From Branchiostoma lanceolatum (Eukaryota > Chordata > Leptocardii > Amphioxiformes > Branchiostomatidae), in NCBI RefSeq assembly GCF_035083965.1, contig NC_089735.1:4552001-4616000 (forward strand): DNA of 64,000 nucleotides, written 5' to 3'. Position 1 is the stretch's first letter. Each line of letters opens with the position of its first letter. A model generated the notes under the pieces. The model saw nothing but the letters and a program-made list of their open reading frames with translations, searched no databases and was not told the origin of the DNA. Position numbers and translations under genes: made by a program. This document shows positions 1 to 11,835 of the stretch, piece after piece.

Positions 1-244
1 GAGCTACAGGCCTAGGGACATTCCCTGTTGTAACACAGCACAGCATACTGCAGCATACAAAGTAGCAGGCTGCTGTGCAGTTTAAGGGTTTCCATTTCAT
101 GGGGATTCATCTCACAGAAAATAGATATGATCTTTACCTGAACATTTGACTAATTTTGTCCTTGAATCATTGCAAACTATATATGCTGTGCACACATATG
201 CCGTGAATATTTTAACTATCTATGTGATTTGTTTTATGTTTTAG

Positions 245-335
245 ACATTTATTCTCCAAGTCATTGTGTTCTACTTCATTGGAAGCATAGGATTTCTGTT
301 CTGGTTTACTCAAATGCCTGAGAAATGTCTGCCAG
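245..335 (+). CDS. PAQR3: PAQR3 alternative exon A (TM segment)
   Basis: This 91-nt exon runs from ttttag at 244 to the donor gtaag at 336. It encodes a hydrophobic helix (FILQVIVFYFIGSIGFLFWF) and then MPEKCLPG. It has the same length and phase (0 to 1) as exon B, 55 nt downstream, and is clearly homologous to it. Using both would add 182 nt and shift the frame, so A and B should be alternatives. Confidence 0.72.
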
Positions 336-939
336 GTAAGTAGAATCTGTTCAACAGTTTGATAACAAAGTTATCTCCTTCCTTTTCCAGGTGTTCTTCC
401 CAAAAGTAGTGATAATGTACTTCCTAGGGGTGCTTGCTCTGGTGTTTTATGGTACTAAGGTGCCTGAGCGCTGCTTGCCAGGTAGGTACAGCCACAGGAG
501 AAATATCTCGCAATAGTACTTGTATTACTTTCAAGTTGGTGTGTTGCTGCTTGCACAAAACCAGCGTATCTAGCAAATTGGTACATACATGTATCACTAC
601 ATCCACAATACTGGTATAAAAGGAAATGCTCAGTGAATTTATCTAACAAGGATCACTGGATACACTGCCCACAAAACTTGAAGAAAGATTGGAATACAAT
701 ATCTACAAAGAACACCCAAGATAAACAACACTTTGAAAAAATAAACAACGTCAAAATGAGATTAAAAGTATCTCCTCTTTGCAGGTAAAGTGGACTACGT
801 AGGACACAGCCACCAATGGTGGCACCTGATCGTGGTGGCAGCATTTTACTGGTGGCACCAGTCAGGCCTCAGCCTAATGCAGCACAGACTACAACACCCC
901 TGCCATGGTCTGGAGACTAGGCTACAGCCTGATCTGTAA
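245..939 (+). CDS. PAQR3: PAQR3-like progestin/adipoQ receptor family protein, 3' end (partial)
   Basis: Only the C-terminal part lies in the window. The terminal exon is 785-939 (stop 937-939) and is preceded by two alternative 91-nt exons at 245-335 and 391-481. The joined protein gives a transmembrane segment, then PERCLPGKVDYVG, SHQWWHLIVV and FYWWHQSGLSLMQ. This is the PAQR signature around the last two helices and the C-terminal tail. The YWWHQ segment fits PAQR3 (a Golgi seven-helix protein known to tether Raf) better than the adiponectin receptors, which have a different tail. Borders are ag/gtaag, ccttttccag/gtaggt and ttgcag; both alternative exons end in phase 1 and join the terminal exon correctly. 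Upstream exons lie left of the window. Family assignment is firm; the PAQR3 subtype is my judgement. Confidence 0.8.
391..481 (+). CDS. PAQR3: PAQR3 alternative exon B (TM segment)
   Basis: This 91-nt exon lies between the acceptor ccttttccag (390) and the donor gtaggt (482). It encodes VFFPKVVIMYFLGVLALVFY followed by VPERCLPG, which is closer to the canonical PAQR VPER motif than exon A (MPEK). It is probably the ancestral version of the pair. Confidence 0.78.
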
Positions 940-2144
940 CTGTACAAGGAAGTTACGCTGGATGACACCAGTTAAGAAAAACGAACATCTGTGGTGCTAT
1001 GTGCACATCAGCCTAACAAAAGTTAGTACAACCAAATGGTCTCCAAGCATGTTTCCAGGGGAAAAGCATGAAGCCAGAAAAGGGGTAAGTTGGTAATGAT
1101 CTTGTTCAGCAACTAAATGCTGAACACAATGTGGTCTTTGAAAAAAGGCAGAAACCAAAAAAATCATTCCAAGGTCTGTGTCCCTGGAGGAAGTCTGGGT
1201 TTGAGGTTAGGTAAAGAATGAGGAACAGTTTGCATGCCTCTTGTTTTTGGCCCATGTTCCTGTGTCAGTCCAACATTATTTAAGAAAAGACTATTTCTAC
1301 CTCAGTAAAGCCAACTTTTACATCAGCTACATTTGTACCTGTAGCTTTGTTGTCATGGAAAGAGTCTGATGTAATGTGCTGCTATTTTATGGTTTTATTG
1401 ACATTGTTATTCCAGCATTAAGTAATTATAAGTGTTTGCGAGTACAGTATCTACGATTTTACATATGAAATTCTACTGGCTGTAATACTTCATCCATTTG
1501 TACATGCATGAAATTTGAAATTGACTCATTGATTTATTGAACAATGTAGAAGTAGATGTTGAGTCCATTATTACTACATATACCGGTAGTAAATCTAACC
1601 CACTAAGACTCTATGATACAACAGGAATTGTGTGATGAATCATACCTAGAATGAATTGTATGGAATAGACACTATGTCAAAATGTAGCATTGAAATGTTG
1701 ACCTCCAACTAACTTTGTCCAATGCCAAATTTTACCAATACACAAAATGTAGCTTTGAATATCATAAATGTGTTTATACCATACTGTCCTTACCGCTACT
1801 AGCTATGGAACTGAGTGAGTGAGTAAGTGAGTAAGTGTTTATACCATATTTATATAGTTTGTACCAAGGAGTCTATTAAACCTCCTTGTTTGTACCATCA
1901 GAAGTGTGTTTACATTAAATACAAGACCTGTGCAATATTGGTAGTATAATTTAAGTATGTTGACTGTGGTACAAATATGTAGGAACGGACGTAAGAAAAG
2001 TCAAACGTACTCCATGGTACGTTAGTTTGAATAAAGATTTGATCAACATCATATCTTCTCGCTCCAGTTCTGTATCCATTGATGGACTGTCGGGTCAAAA
2101 AAAGATTTTGATGTTTTGTGATGAATGAAAGAAAATGTTGTCAG
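940..2144 (+). other. PAQR3 3' UTR and convergent spacer
   Basis: No coding potential was recognised. A canonical AATAAA at 2030-2035 could end the PAQR3 transcript. Only about 110 bp then remain before the stop codon of the oppositely oriented PBLD copy, so the two genes are tail-to-tail with little or no spacer. A short GAGT microsatellite sits near 1812-1838. Confidence 0.5.
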
Positions 2145-5100
2145 TCATATTCTGATCTTGCCGGCCGTTACGACGACAGCCTTCCCCCTGACGTCCACCC
2201 TGCCATCCCCCCTCAGTCTCACCCTCAGAACACCCCCTCTCTGGGAACACTGGCAGGCTGTGGGAAAGAACAACATTTCTCATGTAGCTCTTAGATACAA
2301 CAGATGATTTTAGAGCAAAGGTATTTGTCTTAGCTATTCTTATAGTCTGAAAGTCCATTGTATTATATGGTCAACTTTGCAACTCAGACAATTATGTATA
2401 TCTAGTTGACTGCAAGACTAAAGATGTAAAGTCTGAATGTTTGAATAAAACCAGATCAACATCTTCATCATCCAATAAAATTATGTAACTTTTGGTAGAT
2501 AACACTGATTGAAGAACGTTGGCTGTGACTATGGAATGGGACAACAATTTACATGACTGCACATTGTAAGCATGGAATTCCTAAGCTGCCTGGCCCGGTC
2601 ATATCGGATACAGAAACATGACTGTGCTGCGCCCGGTTATAACTGGAAGAAAACAGCATTGAAGTTAGGGCTGCCGGCAGCGTTCCACAGGTTTTGGTAC
2701 GGAGGTCACACCAGGGGTCAAACAGAATCATTGGTATACAAGACCACAGCACACTTACTACACAGACTTACCGTAGAACTCTGTCTTGCCAAGTTTCTTG
2801 GCCCAGTAGCTAGCCAGGATTGTGTGTGCCGACCCTGTTACTGGGTCCTCTGGGACACCACTCCACGGGTCAAAGAAACGAGAGACAAAGTCATACTGGA
2901 CTCCCTCCTCATCAACACAACCATTCTCCATACTTCCTGAAAAAAATGTGAATATGCCCATTAGCTGGAGTAATTACATACTAGTAGCATAACAGGAAAA
3001 CAAGTTGGTGCACCAAATGTGTGTGTGTGTGTTTTTGGCACACTTTTGACAGCTTAGCTGAAGAGGCTCGGTGAGAATCACTTCGCCGTCATGTAGGAAA
3101 ATTGTGTGAAGTGCCTTTCACAAGGGCACAATATCAGGGCATGGTGAGTATCAAACCCGGACTGTAAGGCCTAAGAAACAAAATGTGTTTCTGGTTACCC
3201 CACCAACCCTAGCAAAAACCTGCCGACCCTAGCCCTTTTTTGGTCGGCCGTTGGCAAGGGACATAAAATTTTCGATCTGATATCTGAGTGAGGAAATTCA
3301 AATGAGACTCCCTGTATTTCACACTGTTAACAGATGAGGGCTTTGAATAGTTAATATTCTACTTTTTTATTCAGTTTATCAATATACATGTACATGTGCT
3401 TGTACATGTACAAAGTATATCTGTATAAAAACAATATGATGTTGAAAATACCAGGACTGAAACCGGAAACACAACATTTTTTTCCTAGGCCTAATAAAAG
3501 TTACAATGGAAATAAGGTGCTCATCCCTCTTTTCAATTGGTTATCAAGAGTTCTTACAAAATCTCATCCCATGAAAGAGAAATCACTTTCTTTTTGACAG
3601 ACCTTTCAATGTGACAATAACTCCCCTAATCTCTTCTGTGTGGGCAGCAATCATGTCCTGGACGTTTGGTCTCAGTTTCTCGAACTGTTCTCTGTACAAA
3701 GGAACAATAGTCTCATCAACTTCTCTTGCATGCTATCTGCGACCCAAGAAAAGACGAAATACCTCCAGACATAGTTGTATAACTCAACTGTTGTATTGGT
3801 ATATCAGAAAACAGGTGACACAAAGAGTTATGAGGAGTAGAAGATCTGGCCTGCCTTGTGATACTGTCAGGAATCCTGACCAGTAGATCCCCTCCAACAG
3901 AACTGCAGAAGCGGACTTCTTGAACTGGGATGGAGCCAATGGTTGCCTGGCGATTGGTACATCACAATTTAGTGTTACTATTCTCCACATTCTTTATCTG
4001 ATATTAGATGATGCAATGCAAACATGTTCAACAATACATAATTCCTTGATTAAAATACTCACATACTGCAGTAGACTTATAGAATGAACAAAGTTAACTA
4101 GACTGTATCTCCTTAGCTTTCTGCAATATTTGCTTTGATGTTCCAGCAACAAAATCAAAGTCTATTAAAGAATTTCCTTCAATGTAATGGCAGCCTTTGA
4201 GAAGTAAAATGACAATGTCACTGAACAAACGCACCTTTATTATGTCCTTGTATTTTCCAGCACCCTACAAAGCAAAACATAGTATCATTCAAGAGGACAA
4301 AAATTCAATGTTGTTGCTAATATCCTGTTGAATATATGTAGAATGATAATGAAAGTCATCATGAAAACACGTATGAACATTCATGTAATAGTGTTCAAGT
4401 GCCTTAGTGTGACAGTGTTCTCACCAGAGGCTGTGCTTTATTTTCAGGCAGGTCCAGTGAGATGAAATCTCCCTCCCTCCTGGCAAACAGGTCTCCACTC
4501 AGGGTCTGGAATGTCAGCTGGGGACTGGGGTTTTCTATGTGTATGAAGGAGAAGAAAATACCAAAAGTACTGAGCCTTGTACTGTGCGTAGTCAGCCTTT
4601 GAGATCAAATGAATAATTACCATCAACATTTTATATAACTCCATACTTGACGGCTGCATCAGTTTTAAAGGACGATAGTTTTTTCTTTCAATTCATCATA
4701 ATACTAGGTCAATCAGAAGTCTAACCTACAGACTGAGGCAGAATAATCTGACAATGTCTTGCCGACAGTAAGTTTTATTGACTCACTGATCATATAGATG
4801 AGAGCAGCAGCTGATGCCAGGGTGGCACTGCCACATAGTAGCATTTCACTCACAGGGGTAAACCATCGTAGTCTGAACACAGAACCTGCAAAATGGAGAA
4901 CACTCAAATATAGAGAGGTTTTATTGACTCACTGATCATATAGATGAGAGCAGCAGCTGATGCCAGGGTGGCATGGCCACATAGTAGCATTTCACTCACA
5001 GGGGTAAACCATCGTAGTCTGAACACAGAACCTGCAAAATGGAGAACACTCAAATATAGAGAATCAGATGGGGGCAGAATAGGTATCCAAGCACCTTCGA

Positions 5101-7133
5101 CCCATGATACTGTCATTGTAAGGATCCTTAGCATAATGGTGAGACCTGATTTTTAAACAGTTTTTTTCATCATACATGTGCAATTGCTACACTGTAAAAC
5201 CATTATTAAATTGTTAAATTGAAACTACATTGTATATTGTGGTACAGTAGAATCCGCTTAACTGCACCACCCATTTGTCGGCGTTTTTGGTGCAATTATC
5301 CGGCTGGTGCAATTATGCGAAATGCCCAGCTGGACCGCACCACCATGGGCCAAGGGGTGTATTGTTAGTCAGAAACACTAGCACAAAGAAAACAGACGAA
5401 ATTATTCAGTTATCAACTTTATTTATTGATCCTTTGCTGAAAATAAAGAAATGACTACGAACCTGTTTTAAAAGATTTTGCATACTTTCATTTTTCCATT
5501 CGATCTACCGCATTACAACACACGTAATGTTACAGGGGAGGCATTCTGAAACATCGTCATGCCACTCATGGGATAACAGTTTCTGTGTTACATAACGTAG
5601 AGTGCAGTTGTCGATTTACGTAAATAATGTACCGCCATGAAACTAGGCATTGAAACTAAAAGTTGGTTACTGATTACGGGTGACCCGCCCGGGACCTCCC
5701 ATACGATTCCTATCAACGTAACTGTCAATGGAGACAGGCTTCTTTTGTTACTCAAAACAGTTTTAAACATATTGGCGGTATTGCGCCTTTACACCGGCAG
5801 GTATCGGCTCATTTGTACCGGGTTTGCCGATTTTAGCGCACCTTTTCAGTTAACTTGTCGAGGATTTTGGAAAAAAAATGGTGCAGTTATCCGGCATTGG
5901 TGATCATGCGCGGTGCAGATATGCGGAGTCACTAACAATGCAGTGAATGGGAACCGGTTTGGGATTTTGGGATTCGGTGCAATTAAATGGAAGGTGCGTT
6001 TATCCGAGGTGCAATTAAGTGGCTTCGTCTGTATGTATAAAATCAATCGTTTAAAAAATCTTGAGATTGTTTTAAAAAATCTTGAGATTGTTTTAAAAAA
6101 TCTTGAGATTGTTTCAAATAATCTCAAGATTGATTAAAACAATCCCAAGATTTTTCAATGTAATTCTGACATTAATTTAACTTCTGTAAAGATTGATATT
6201 AACCAATATGAAAATTAATCAGAATGGTTCATCAGTATCACCAATTTTGAACATGTCTAACGTTTCACGTGTAAGTGAATAACCTACTGTTGGTGAAGTC
6301 ATCCTGAGTTGAGAGTTGAGAGATGAAGGCTGTCTCAGACTGGTTCATCTCAGCTGCAATCTTCTGCAGATGGTCATCAGTCAACTTCTGTTCCTCAGAA
6401 ATAGATCAGGATGGGAAGTGTATATGTTGTGCTGACAAGACTTTAAATAGGTTTAATCAAACACTTAATAGCGAGGTGAGATTGATTTAGCAAGGTCTCT
6501 ATTCCTCTTCAGCATACATCTTAAGTTTCCAGTTCTGAATTGATTTTGACACTACACCAAAGATATACTGGGGGTAGTCTCTGATGCCTGATAATAAGAG
6601 AATGAATAGCCCCTTTGCAAAAAAATTGAATGAAAAGCAACTCAATCTGGTCAGGCCTTTGTTCTAGTATGGTAGACATTTTAGTTCCAGATTTAGGTCT
6701 TTGTAGTATGATTATGGCTGTCATGACGCCCCTACGACCACTGAGGTCATGGGTCATGAGTGAGTGAGTGAGTGAGTGAGTGAGAGTATGAATAAGTGTC
6801 ACAACAAGTACATGTACGTAATCTCCATGCAGATCTAAGGTGGCTAGAAGACCGTATCCAACTGGCAAAACTCCCTTTGCCAGTTGGATATGGTCTTATA
6901 GCCACCGTAGATCTGCTTGGAGATTAACATGAGTTAAGTACTGAGCAGTGCAGATGCAGTCATTGGTGTAGTACTAGATCCATGTTGGGAAACTTTTGAT
7001 TTAACATCCTAGCTCACATTCTACCAACCTCATCCCCCAGCAGACACACAGCTGCAGGGTTGCCTCCAAAAGGCTTGTCTGTGAAGGCATCAACTTGGAA
7101 CAGAGGAACCCACTTCTGGCCAATGGCAGCCAT
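2145..7133 (-). CDS. PBLD: PBLD paralogue 2 (PhzF-like isomerase-domain protein), complete
   Basis: Nine exons on the minus strand: 7029-7133, 6288-6387, 4933-5031 (or 4787-4885), 4425-4534, 4235-4264, 3855-3946, 3603-3691, 2772-2936, 2145-2257. They join in phase into 301 codons (300 aa). Landmarks are [20 protein letters not shown] (N-term), NQSETAF with the conserved acidic residue E53, [14 protein letters not shown] with H88, and EDPVTGSAH. These match the PhzF/PBLD fold and its Glu/His/Asp/Ser active-site set; the substrate of metazoan PBLD is not established. The start at 7133 aligns with the paralogue; an in-frame ATG at 7199 would add 22 residues. Oddities: exon 3 is present twice, and exon 6 uses a GC donor (acaag/gcaggc). 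The tandem neighbour is the other copy, 0.6 kb upstream. Confidence 0.87.
4772..5062 (-). repeat. Tandem duplication of PBLD-2 exon 3 with flanking intron (146-bp unit x2)
   Basis: Units 4772-4917 and 4918-5062 each contain a full 99-nt exon with acceptor (ttttgcag) and donor (gtgagt): 4787-4885 (3b) and 4933-5031 (3a). I find only two adjacent base differences within the units. Both fall in the codon for residue 88: CAT (His) in 3a, AGT (Ser) in 3b. The intron between the two exons would be only 47 nt. Confidence 0.88.
5245..6031. mobile_element. Pogo/Tigger-like non-autonomous element
   Basis: A 787-bp element in intron 2 of PBLD-2, flanked by TA on both sides (5243-5244 and 6032-6033). 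The termini are imperfect inverted repeats: cagtagaatccgcttaactg on the left and, in reverse complement, cagacgaagccacttaattg on the right. The internal motif ggtgcaattatccgg recurs several times near both ends. The TA target and CAGTxGAA-type ends fit pogo/Tigger elements. I saw no transposase reading frame. Confidence 0.6.
6042..6165. repeat. Short direct and inverted A/T-rich repeats
   Basis: Three direct copies of a 22-bp unit (gattgttttaaaaaatcttga) are followed by a degenerate inverted copy (aatctcaagattgattaaaa). The block can fold on itself. It lies just outside the right end of the Tigger-like element, within intron 2 of PBLD-2. Confidence 0.6.
6819..6926. mobile_element. Fold-back MITE, family with TAATCTCC...AGCAGATCT ends
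   Basis: A 108-bp near-palindrome: taatctccatgcagatct on the left mirrors agatctgcttggagatta on the right, with long matching interior arms around tccaactggcaaaa. It lies in intron 1 of PBLD-2. Relatives are at 35784-35909 and 38743-38913, and an end fragment is near 17899. Confidence 0.72.
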
Positions 7134-7742
7134 TTTGTTCAACTTTTGACCTACATGTACACCTAAAGGATATTCCATTGCTGAAAAAAGGGGGTGCATT
7201 CAACAGCACATAGCACACAAACAGGACAGGGTGCTTTCACTCATGTATTGTTAGTCATTATCTAGATGCATAAGACTGGAAGTTGCCAGGTACCTAAGTT
7301 TGTGTAAGGTTTTAAGCAAGCTGAAGTCTGTACTTAATCTGTATATACGTATGATACTAGTAGGTAATTAAGACAACAAAGTTTTCCTAATTTTGTGTCA
7401 TTTATTAAAGTTCATTTCAAAAGCTTTTTATCACAAACAAAGCAATGACGACTTTATTTCTAGAAAAAGTGAACAATTTATCTCTTACTGACGCCACATA
7501 ACCGTATTGTATTATCCTTATCAATATCTACGATATTGAAACTAGGCTCATCAGTGGGTGGTGTTTATAAATATGTAGGCTTTGACCCCACTGACCCTTG
7601 CATTTGCAATAAACCTACATCTTTTTGTAAACATAATAGATGTATATATATTTGTCAAAATAGTGTTTTTATGAACATCAAGATTTCATATGCAAAAGAA
7701 ATTGCAGAATGATTTAAACCATACACCAGTAATCCATAACTG

Positions 7743-10700
7743 TTATATCCTGATCATGCCCTGTAAAACAACAGTAGCCTTCCCTGCCACGTCCACTCTC
7801 CCGTCTTCTCTCAGTCTCACCTTCAGGTCTCCTCCTCTAGCAGAACACTGACGAGCTGACAAACAAACACAACAAGGTGGTTAGGGTTGTTGACTTTGAA
7901 TCTTAAGGTTCTGAGTTTGAATCCCTAGCAGGCCTTCATGTTGTGCTCTTGGGAAAGACATTTAACGTCTATTTCTTCACTCAGGTGAAAATGAGTACCT
8001 ATCTTCTGTTAGAAACTTCCTCTTGGATGGGACAGGAAGCTGGAGAGTTACACCTCGAGAACGTTACACAACCCACCATACTTATCAAAAAGAGTAGGGG
8101 TCCATCCTAGTGTGAGCTGATCAAACCTATCAGTCTGGTACGCCAAAAATAATTACTCAAGCAACTGGATAAAATTTTGAAACAGACGTTTCAGACAGCA
8201 TCCACTGTCTTTCGTCAGTGACTAACGATAGGACTGAGAACACCAGGTTTTATACCAAAGACAGTGGATGCTGTCTGAAACGTCTGACAGTTTCAAAATT
8301 TTATCCAGTTGCTTGAGTAATTATTTTTGGCGTATCTTACTACCTGGATGTCTAACTTTCATCAACCTATCAGTCTGGTGTTATGCAGCTTGTGCATTCT
8401 GTACAAAACTGGTGTGTTATGCTTGAAGGCAGTTTGCCAGTTATGGGGAACAAACAAATCTTGTTGTATGCAAATCAAAGATATGTTAGAGAAAGTCACT
8501 TGTTACTTTCGTTTCGTTATTTGACTTTTTCATTTGCATATCTACTGAGGTAGCAAATTGTATACAATCATGAGGTAGAGACATTGAAATGCAAAGCTTA
8601 CCATAGAATTCTGTTTTTCCTAGTTCCTTGGCCCAGTAGCTAGCCAGGACAGTGTGAGCTGAACCTGTTACTGGGTCTTCTGCAATGCCGTTCCAAGGTG
8701 CAAAATAACGAGAGATGAAATCGTACATCACTCCCTGCTTATCAACGCAGCCGTTCTCTAGACTTCCTGAAGAGGTGCAAAGGTGACAAGTTAGAGATGC
8801 AAACTAATAGAATAGTCACTGATAGAAATGTGACTGATAGAAATGTGAAAACAAAGTCACTGATAGAAATGTGAAAACAAAAAGTCACTGATAGAAATGT
8901 GAAAACATGGGAAAAGATTCCAATGTACATATCCTGATGAAATCTCCAGCTATGTTTTCAAGGATCTTACTTAAAATACTGTAAATGCTTTTAAGTTTGT
9001 GTGGTTTTCATTTCCCGCTAAGGGAAAAACGGAGTGTTTGCGGTGTTTTTGAGTTCGTGGCAGCGCTATAGTCCCATACTGCTACAGTACTGGACAAAAA
9101 TGTTTGTGGTGAAATGGTCGCCGTGAAAACGGCAAATATACCACTGGGAACATTTCTGCATTCACCGTACTGTACCTTTCACTGTCACAATGACACCTCT
9201 GATGATGTCTTGTGTGTGAGCTGCTAACATGGCCACCGTATCAGGCCTCAGGCTTTCCAAGGTTTGTCTGCAGAAATGGAGAACAGAACTTCATCTATGT
9301 TAACCTTACAGTTACATCCTCCACTCAAGTTAGAACACAGGAAAGCAGTCAAAATTACACCAGTGTGAACGATGCATTCTAAACCAGCTGTGAGCAGGCA
9401 TTATCATCAGCAATTTCAAGGCTTATACCTTCTTTGTACAACTAGTTTGTGAACCATTTTTGCCACTGTACTTTGGAACAATTGTTGATAAGTAAGATAA
9501 ATTTTCAGCCATGTTCATTCCACGGACCTTGTGGCATCATCTGTAAGCCTCACCAGGAGATCCCCGCCCACAGATCTGCAGTACTGGAAGTCTCTGATAG
9601 GAGTCATGCCAACAAGAGCCTATAAAAACAACAACAGAAAAACATGACTTTTACTGACCTTGTACCATCTTGAAGCCTGACTACCAACTTCTTGGCTGTG
9701 TGAGACACTTGAAGGTCTTGTATGGTAAGGTCTCCCACCACTATCTTAAGGACAGAAGAAAACATGAACTTTTTTTCTTACATAGTACAGCTTACAGTTG
9801 CATTTACATTATATACTGCTGTTGAAGTAAATACTGTACTGTTCAAAGTGCTGTTGGACCACCACATACCATTTTTGTATTAAACCAAGGACTTGATTAA
9901 ACACTACAAAATGATAGCTGTATAATTATGTACAATCTAATTCAAATAAAGGGCCTACCTTTAGCAGCTGGGAATATGGTTCTCTGTCCTGTATGGAGAG
10001 AAACAGACAAGTTTTTATTCTGCATGCCGTAATATTTCATCATTAGTGATCAATGTACTGACAGCATTGATTGAACATTAGAAATGCCAAAACCTTTTGT
10101 AATGTTGGGAAATGACAGCACTGAAACTTAAACCTGTCTTTTTATTCTCATCACTGTCATTTTCCCAATGGCATGAAGGAGGTCTACTCTTACAATTTGG
10201 GAAAATAAGAAGAGTATGAGGGGAGAAGGAGTCCATGTCATAACTGGTGCTAACATAATATTAGGAAGGCCAAAAGTGCGTTTCAAAAGATTCTCACCAG
10301 AGGCTGTGCTTTATTTTCAGGCAGGTCCAGTGAGATGAAATCTCCCTCCCTCCTGGCAAACAGGTCTCCACTCAGGGTCTGGAACGTCAGCTGGGGACTG
10401 GGGTTTTCTGAAGGAAGAGTTTCAAGCTGATTACCAAAGAAGTTGTAGTGCAACACCAATGTTAACACCCTCTCTGATGTGTTTTCTCATGACAGCAGAT
10501 TTACTACAGTAGGAAAAAGTTTTAGTTTGATAACCCAGCTAATACACAAACTTGAAACTTTTTAATAACTATAGGGCTATGCATATTGCACGCAGGGCTG
10601 TCTCCAGGTTCACATTTTTTTTCCGTCCCACTCATTGTTTGGGGGCCCATGTTTTGGATTTTCAATGTTGAATCTGTCATTATAAGCTTACAAAAATATA

Positions 10701-11835
10701 TTTCATCAGTTTTAGGTCATGAAATTGATGTTTTGGGGACGGACAGGGTTCAATTTTTTTCTGTCCCAACAAGCATCCTGGGACGGGTCCTGGAGACAGC
10801 ACTGATTGCACGTATATTTAAGTACAGTGGATTTTTTTGCAGTTTTTGTTGTTTGAGAATTGTGCTACGGACACATTTCATTGTCCACCTACTTCTGACA
10901 AAGTGTAAGGAATGCAAAATAAAACAATGAAATGCAAAAAAATGCAAATTATGATGGACAGCCATGATCAGTCTATTACTAGTCTAAAACATGTATTTTC
11001 CAGCCTCCTTATACAGAATATATTTCTGTCATCCTTGAGCTGTGAGAGAGAAACAACAAACAGATAGTTTATTACTTACTCATCATGTAGAACAGAGTAG
11101 CTGCAGAGGCCAGAGTTGCGTGTCCACACAGAGCAACTTCATTGGTTGGAGTGAACCATCTGAGACCAAACTTGGAGCCTGCAAAATACAGGTACACGCA
11201 ATGAAGATTATTTGTACATGCACATGTAACTGCCCTGCATATCTATCTAAATACAACTTGTTCTTTTTTTTTATAATCATTGAAATTGTGTTTAGTAAAC
11301 ATTGTTAGGATTGTATTCTCATCATCATTTTGACCAGCTACACTTATTATGTAACGGTAACGTTGCTAAGTATCCTCACTTGATGAAAAGTCATCGTCAG
11401 AGTTCAGTTTGCGGAGGTAGGCTGTTTCAGACAGGTTCATTTCTGCAGCGATCTTTTGTTGATGTTCATCCGTCAAGTCCTGTCGAAAAAGATACATTTA
11501 GCGAACACAATCTGCATTTGATGGGGAAAATAAAAGATTATGAGATGAGTCATAAGCCATTTACATTGATTTTCCGAATGTTGATAATTTATTTGCAACT
11601 TCACTCTACTCTACTTCACCAGTGTTGCAACTTGAGATGATGGATTTGGAATGGGGGAGGTAAAAAGTGTTTTGAGACGAAATATTGAGATTGGTACGGC
11701 AAATAAAGATTCCTGAGATGAGGCACTTACCACATCTTCCAACAGACAAACTGCTGCCGGATTTCCAGCGAATGGTTTGTCTGTAAAAGCGTCCACTTGG
11801 AAGATAGGCAACCTTTTCACGTCAGGGTCAGCCAT
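7743..11835 (-). CDS. PBLD: PBLD paralogue 1 (PhzF-like isomerase-domain protein), complete
   Basis: Nine exons on the minus strand: 11731-11835, 11380-11479, 11080-11178, 10298-10407, 9959-9988, 9528-9619, 9176-9267, 8602-8766, 7743-7855. The spliced length is 906 nt (301 aa), with exon lengths and phases matching the tandem paralogue except in exon 7. The protein starts [17 protein letters not shown]. It keeps NLSETAYL (E53), [14 protein letters not shown] (H88) and EDPVTGSAH, so the whole PhzF active-site set is present. The last exon encodes [13 protein letters not shown] and ends GMIRI. The ATG at 11835 was chosen because it aligns with known PBLD N-termini. Family length is about 290-300 aa. 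The donor of exon 6 (gtccgt) is weak. The gene is head-to-head with CCDC61, with about 500 bp between the start codons. Confidence 0.88.
7876..7995 (+). mobile_element. tRNA-derived SINE fragment
   Basis: A degenerate A box (ggtggttagggttg) is followed 30-40 bp later by a B-box-like gagtttgaatccc, then a tail resembling SINE cores (cttgggaaagacatttaacg, cactcaggtgaaaatg). It sits in intron 8 of PBLD-1. Confidence 0.5.
8139..8366. mobile_element. Fold-back MITE, ATCCAGTTGCTTGAG family (complete copy)
   Basis: Long inverted arms read acgccaaaaataattactca...agcaactggataaaatttt on the left and aaaattttatccagttgctt...gagtaattatttttggcgta on the right. Internal arms are cagacgtttcagacagcatc and its complement. 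The outer end reads acctggatgtctaact. At least seven other copies or ends occur in this window (27536, 30840, 42994, 44822, 58005, 60871, 62430). Confidence 0.75.
10593..10804. mobile_element. Short TIR element with cagggctgtctccag ends (hAT-like)
   Basis: About 212 bp. It starts cagggctgtctccagg and ends cctggagacagcactg as an imperfect inverted repeat, with the internal direct motif ctgtccca. Related copies are at 36073-36281 and a partial one at 29092-29200. Ends beginning CAGGG are typical of hAT-type non-autonomous elements; this is by ends only. Confidence 0.55.

Noticed and set aside
6521-6868. 115-aa minus-strand frame
   Set aside because: It runs through a GAGT microsatellite and a MITE in a PBLD-2 intron and has no family features.
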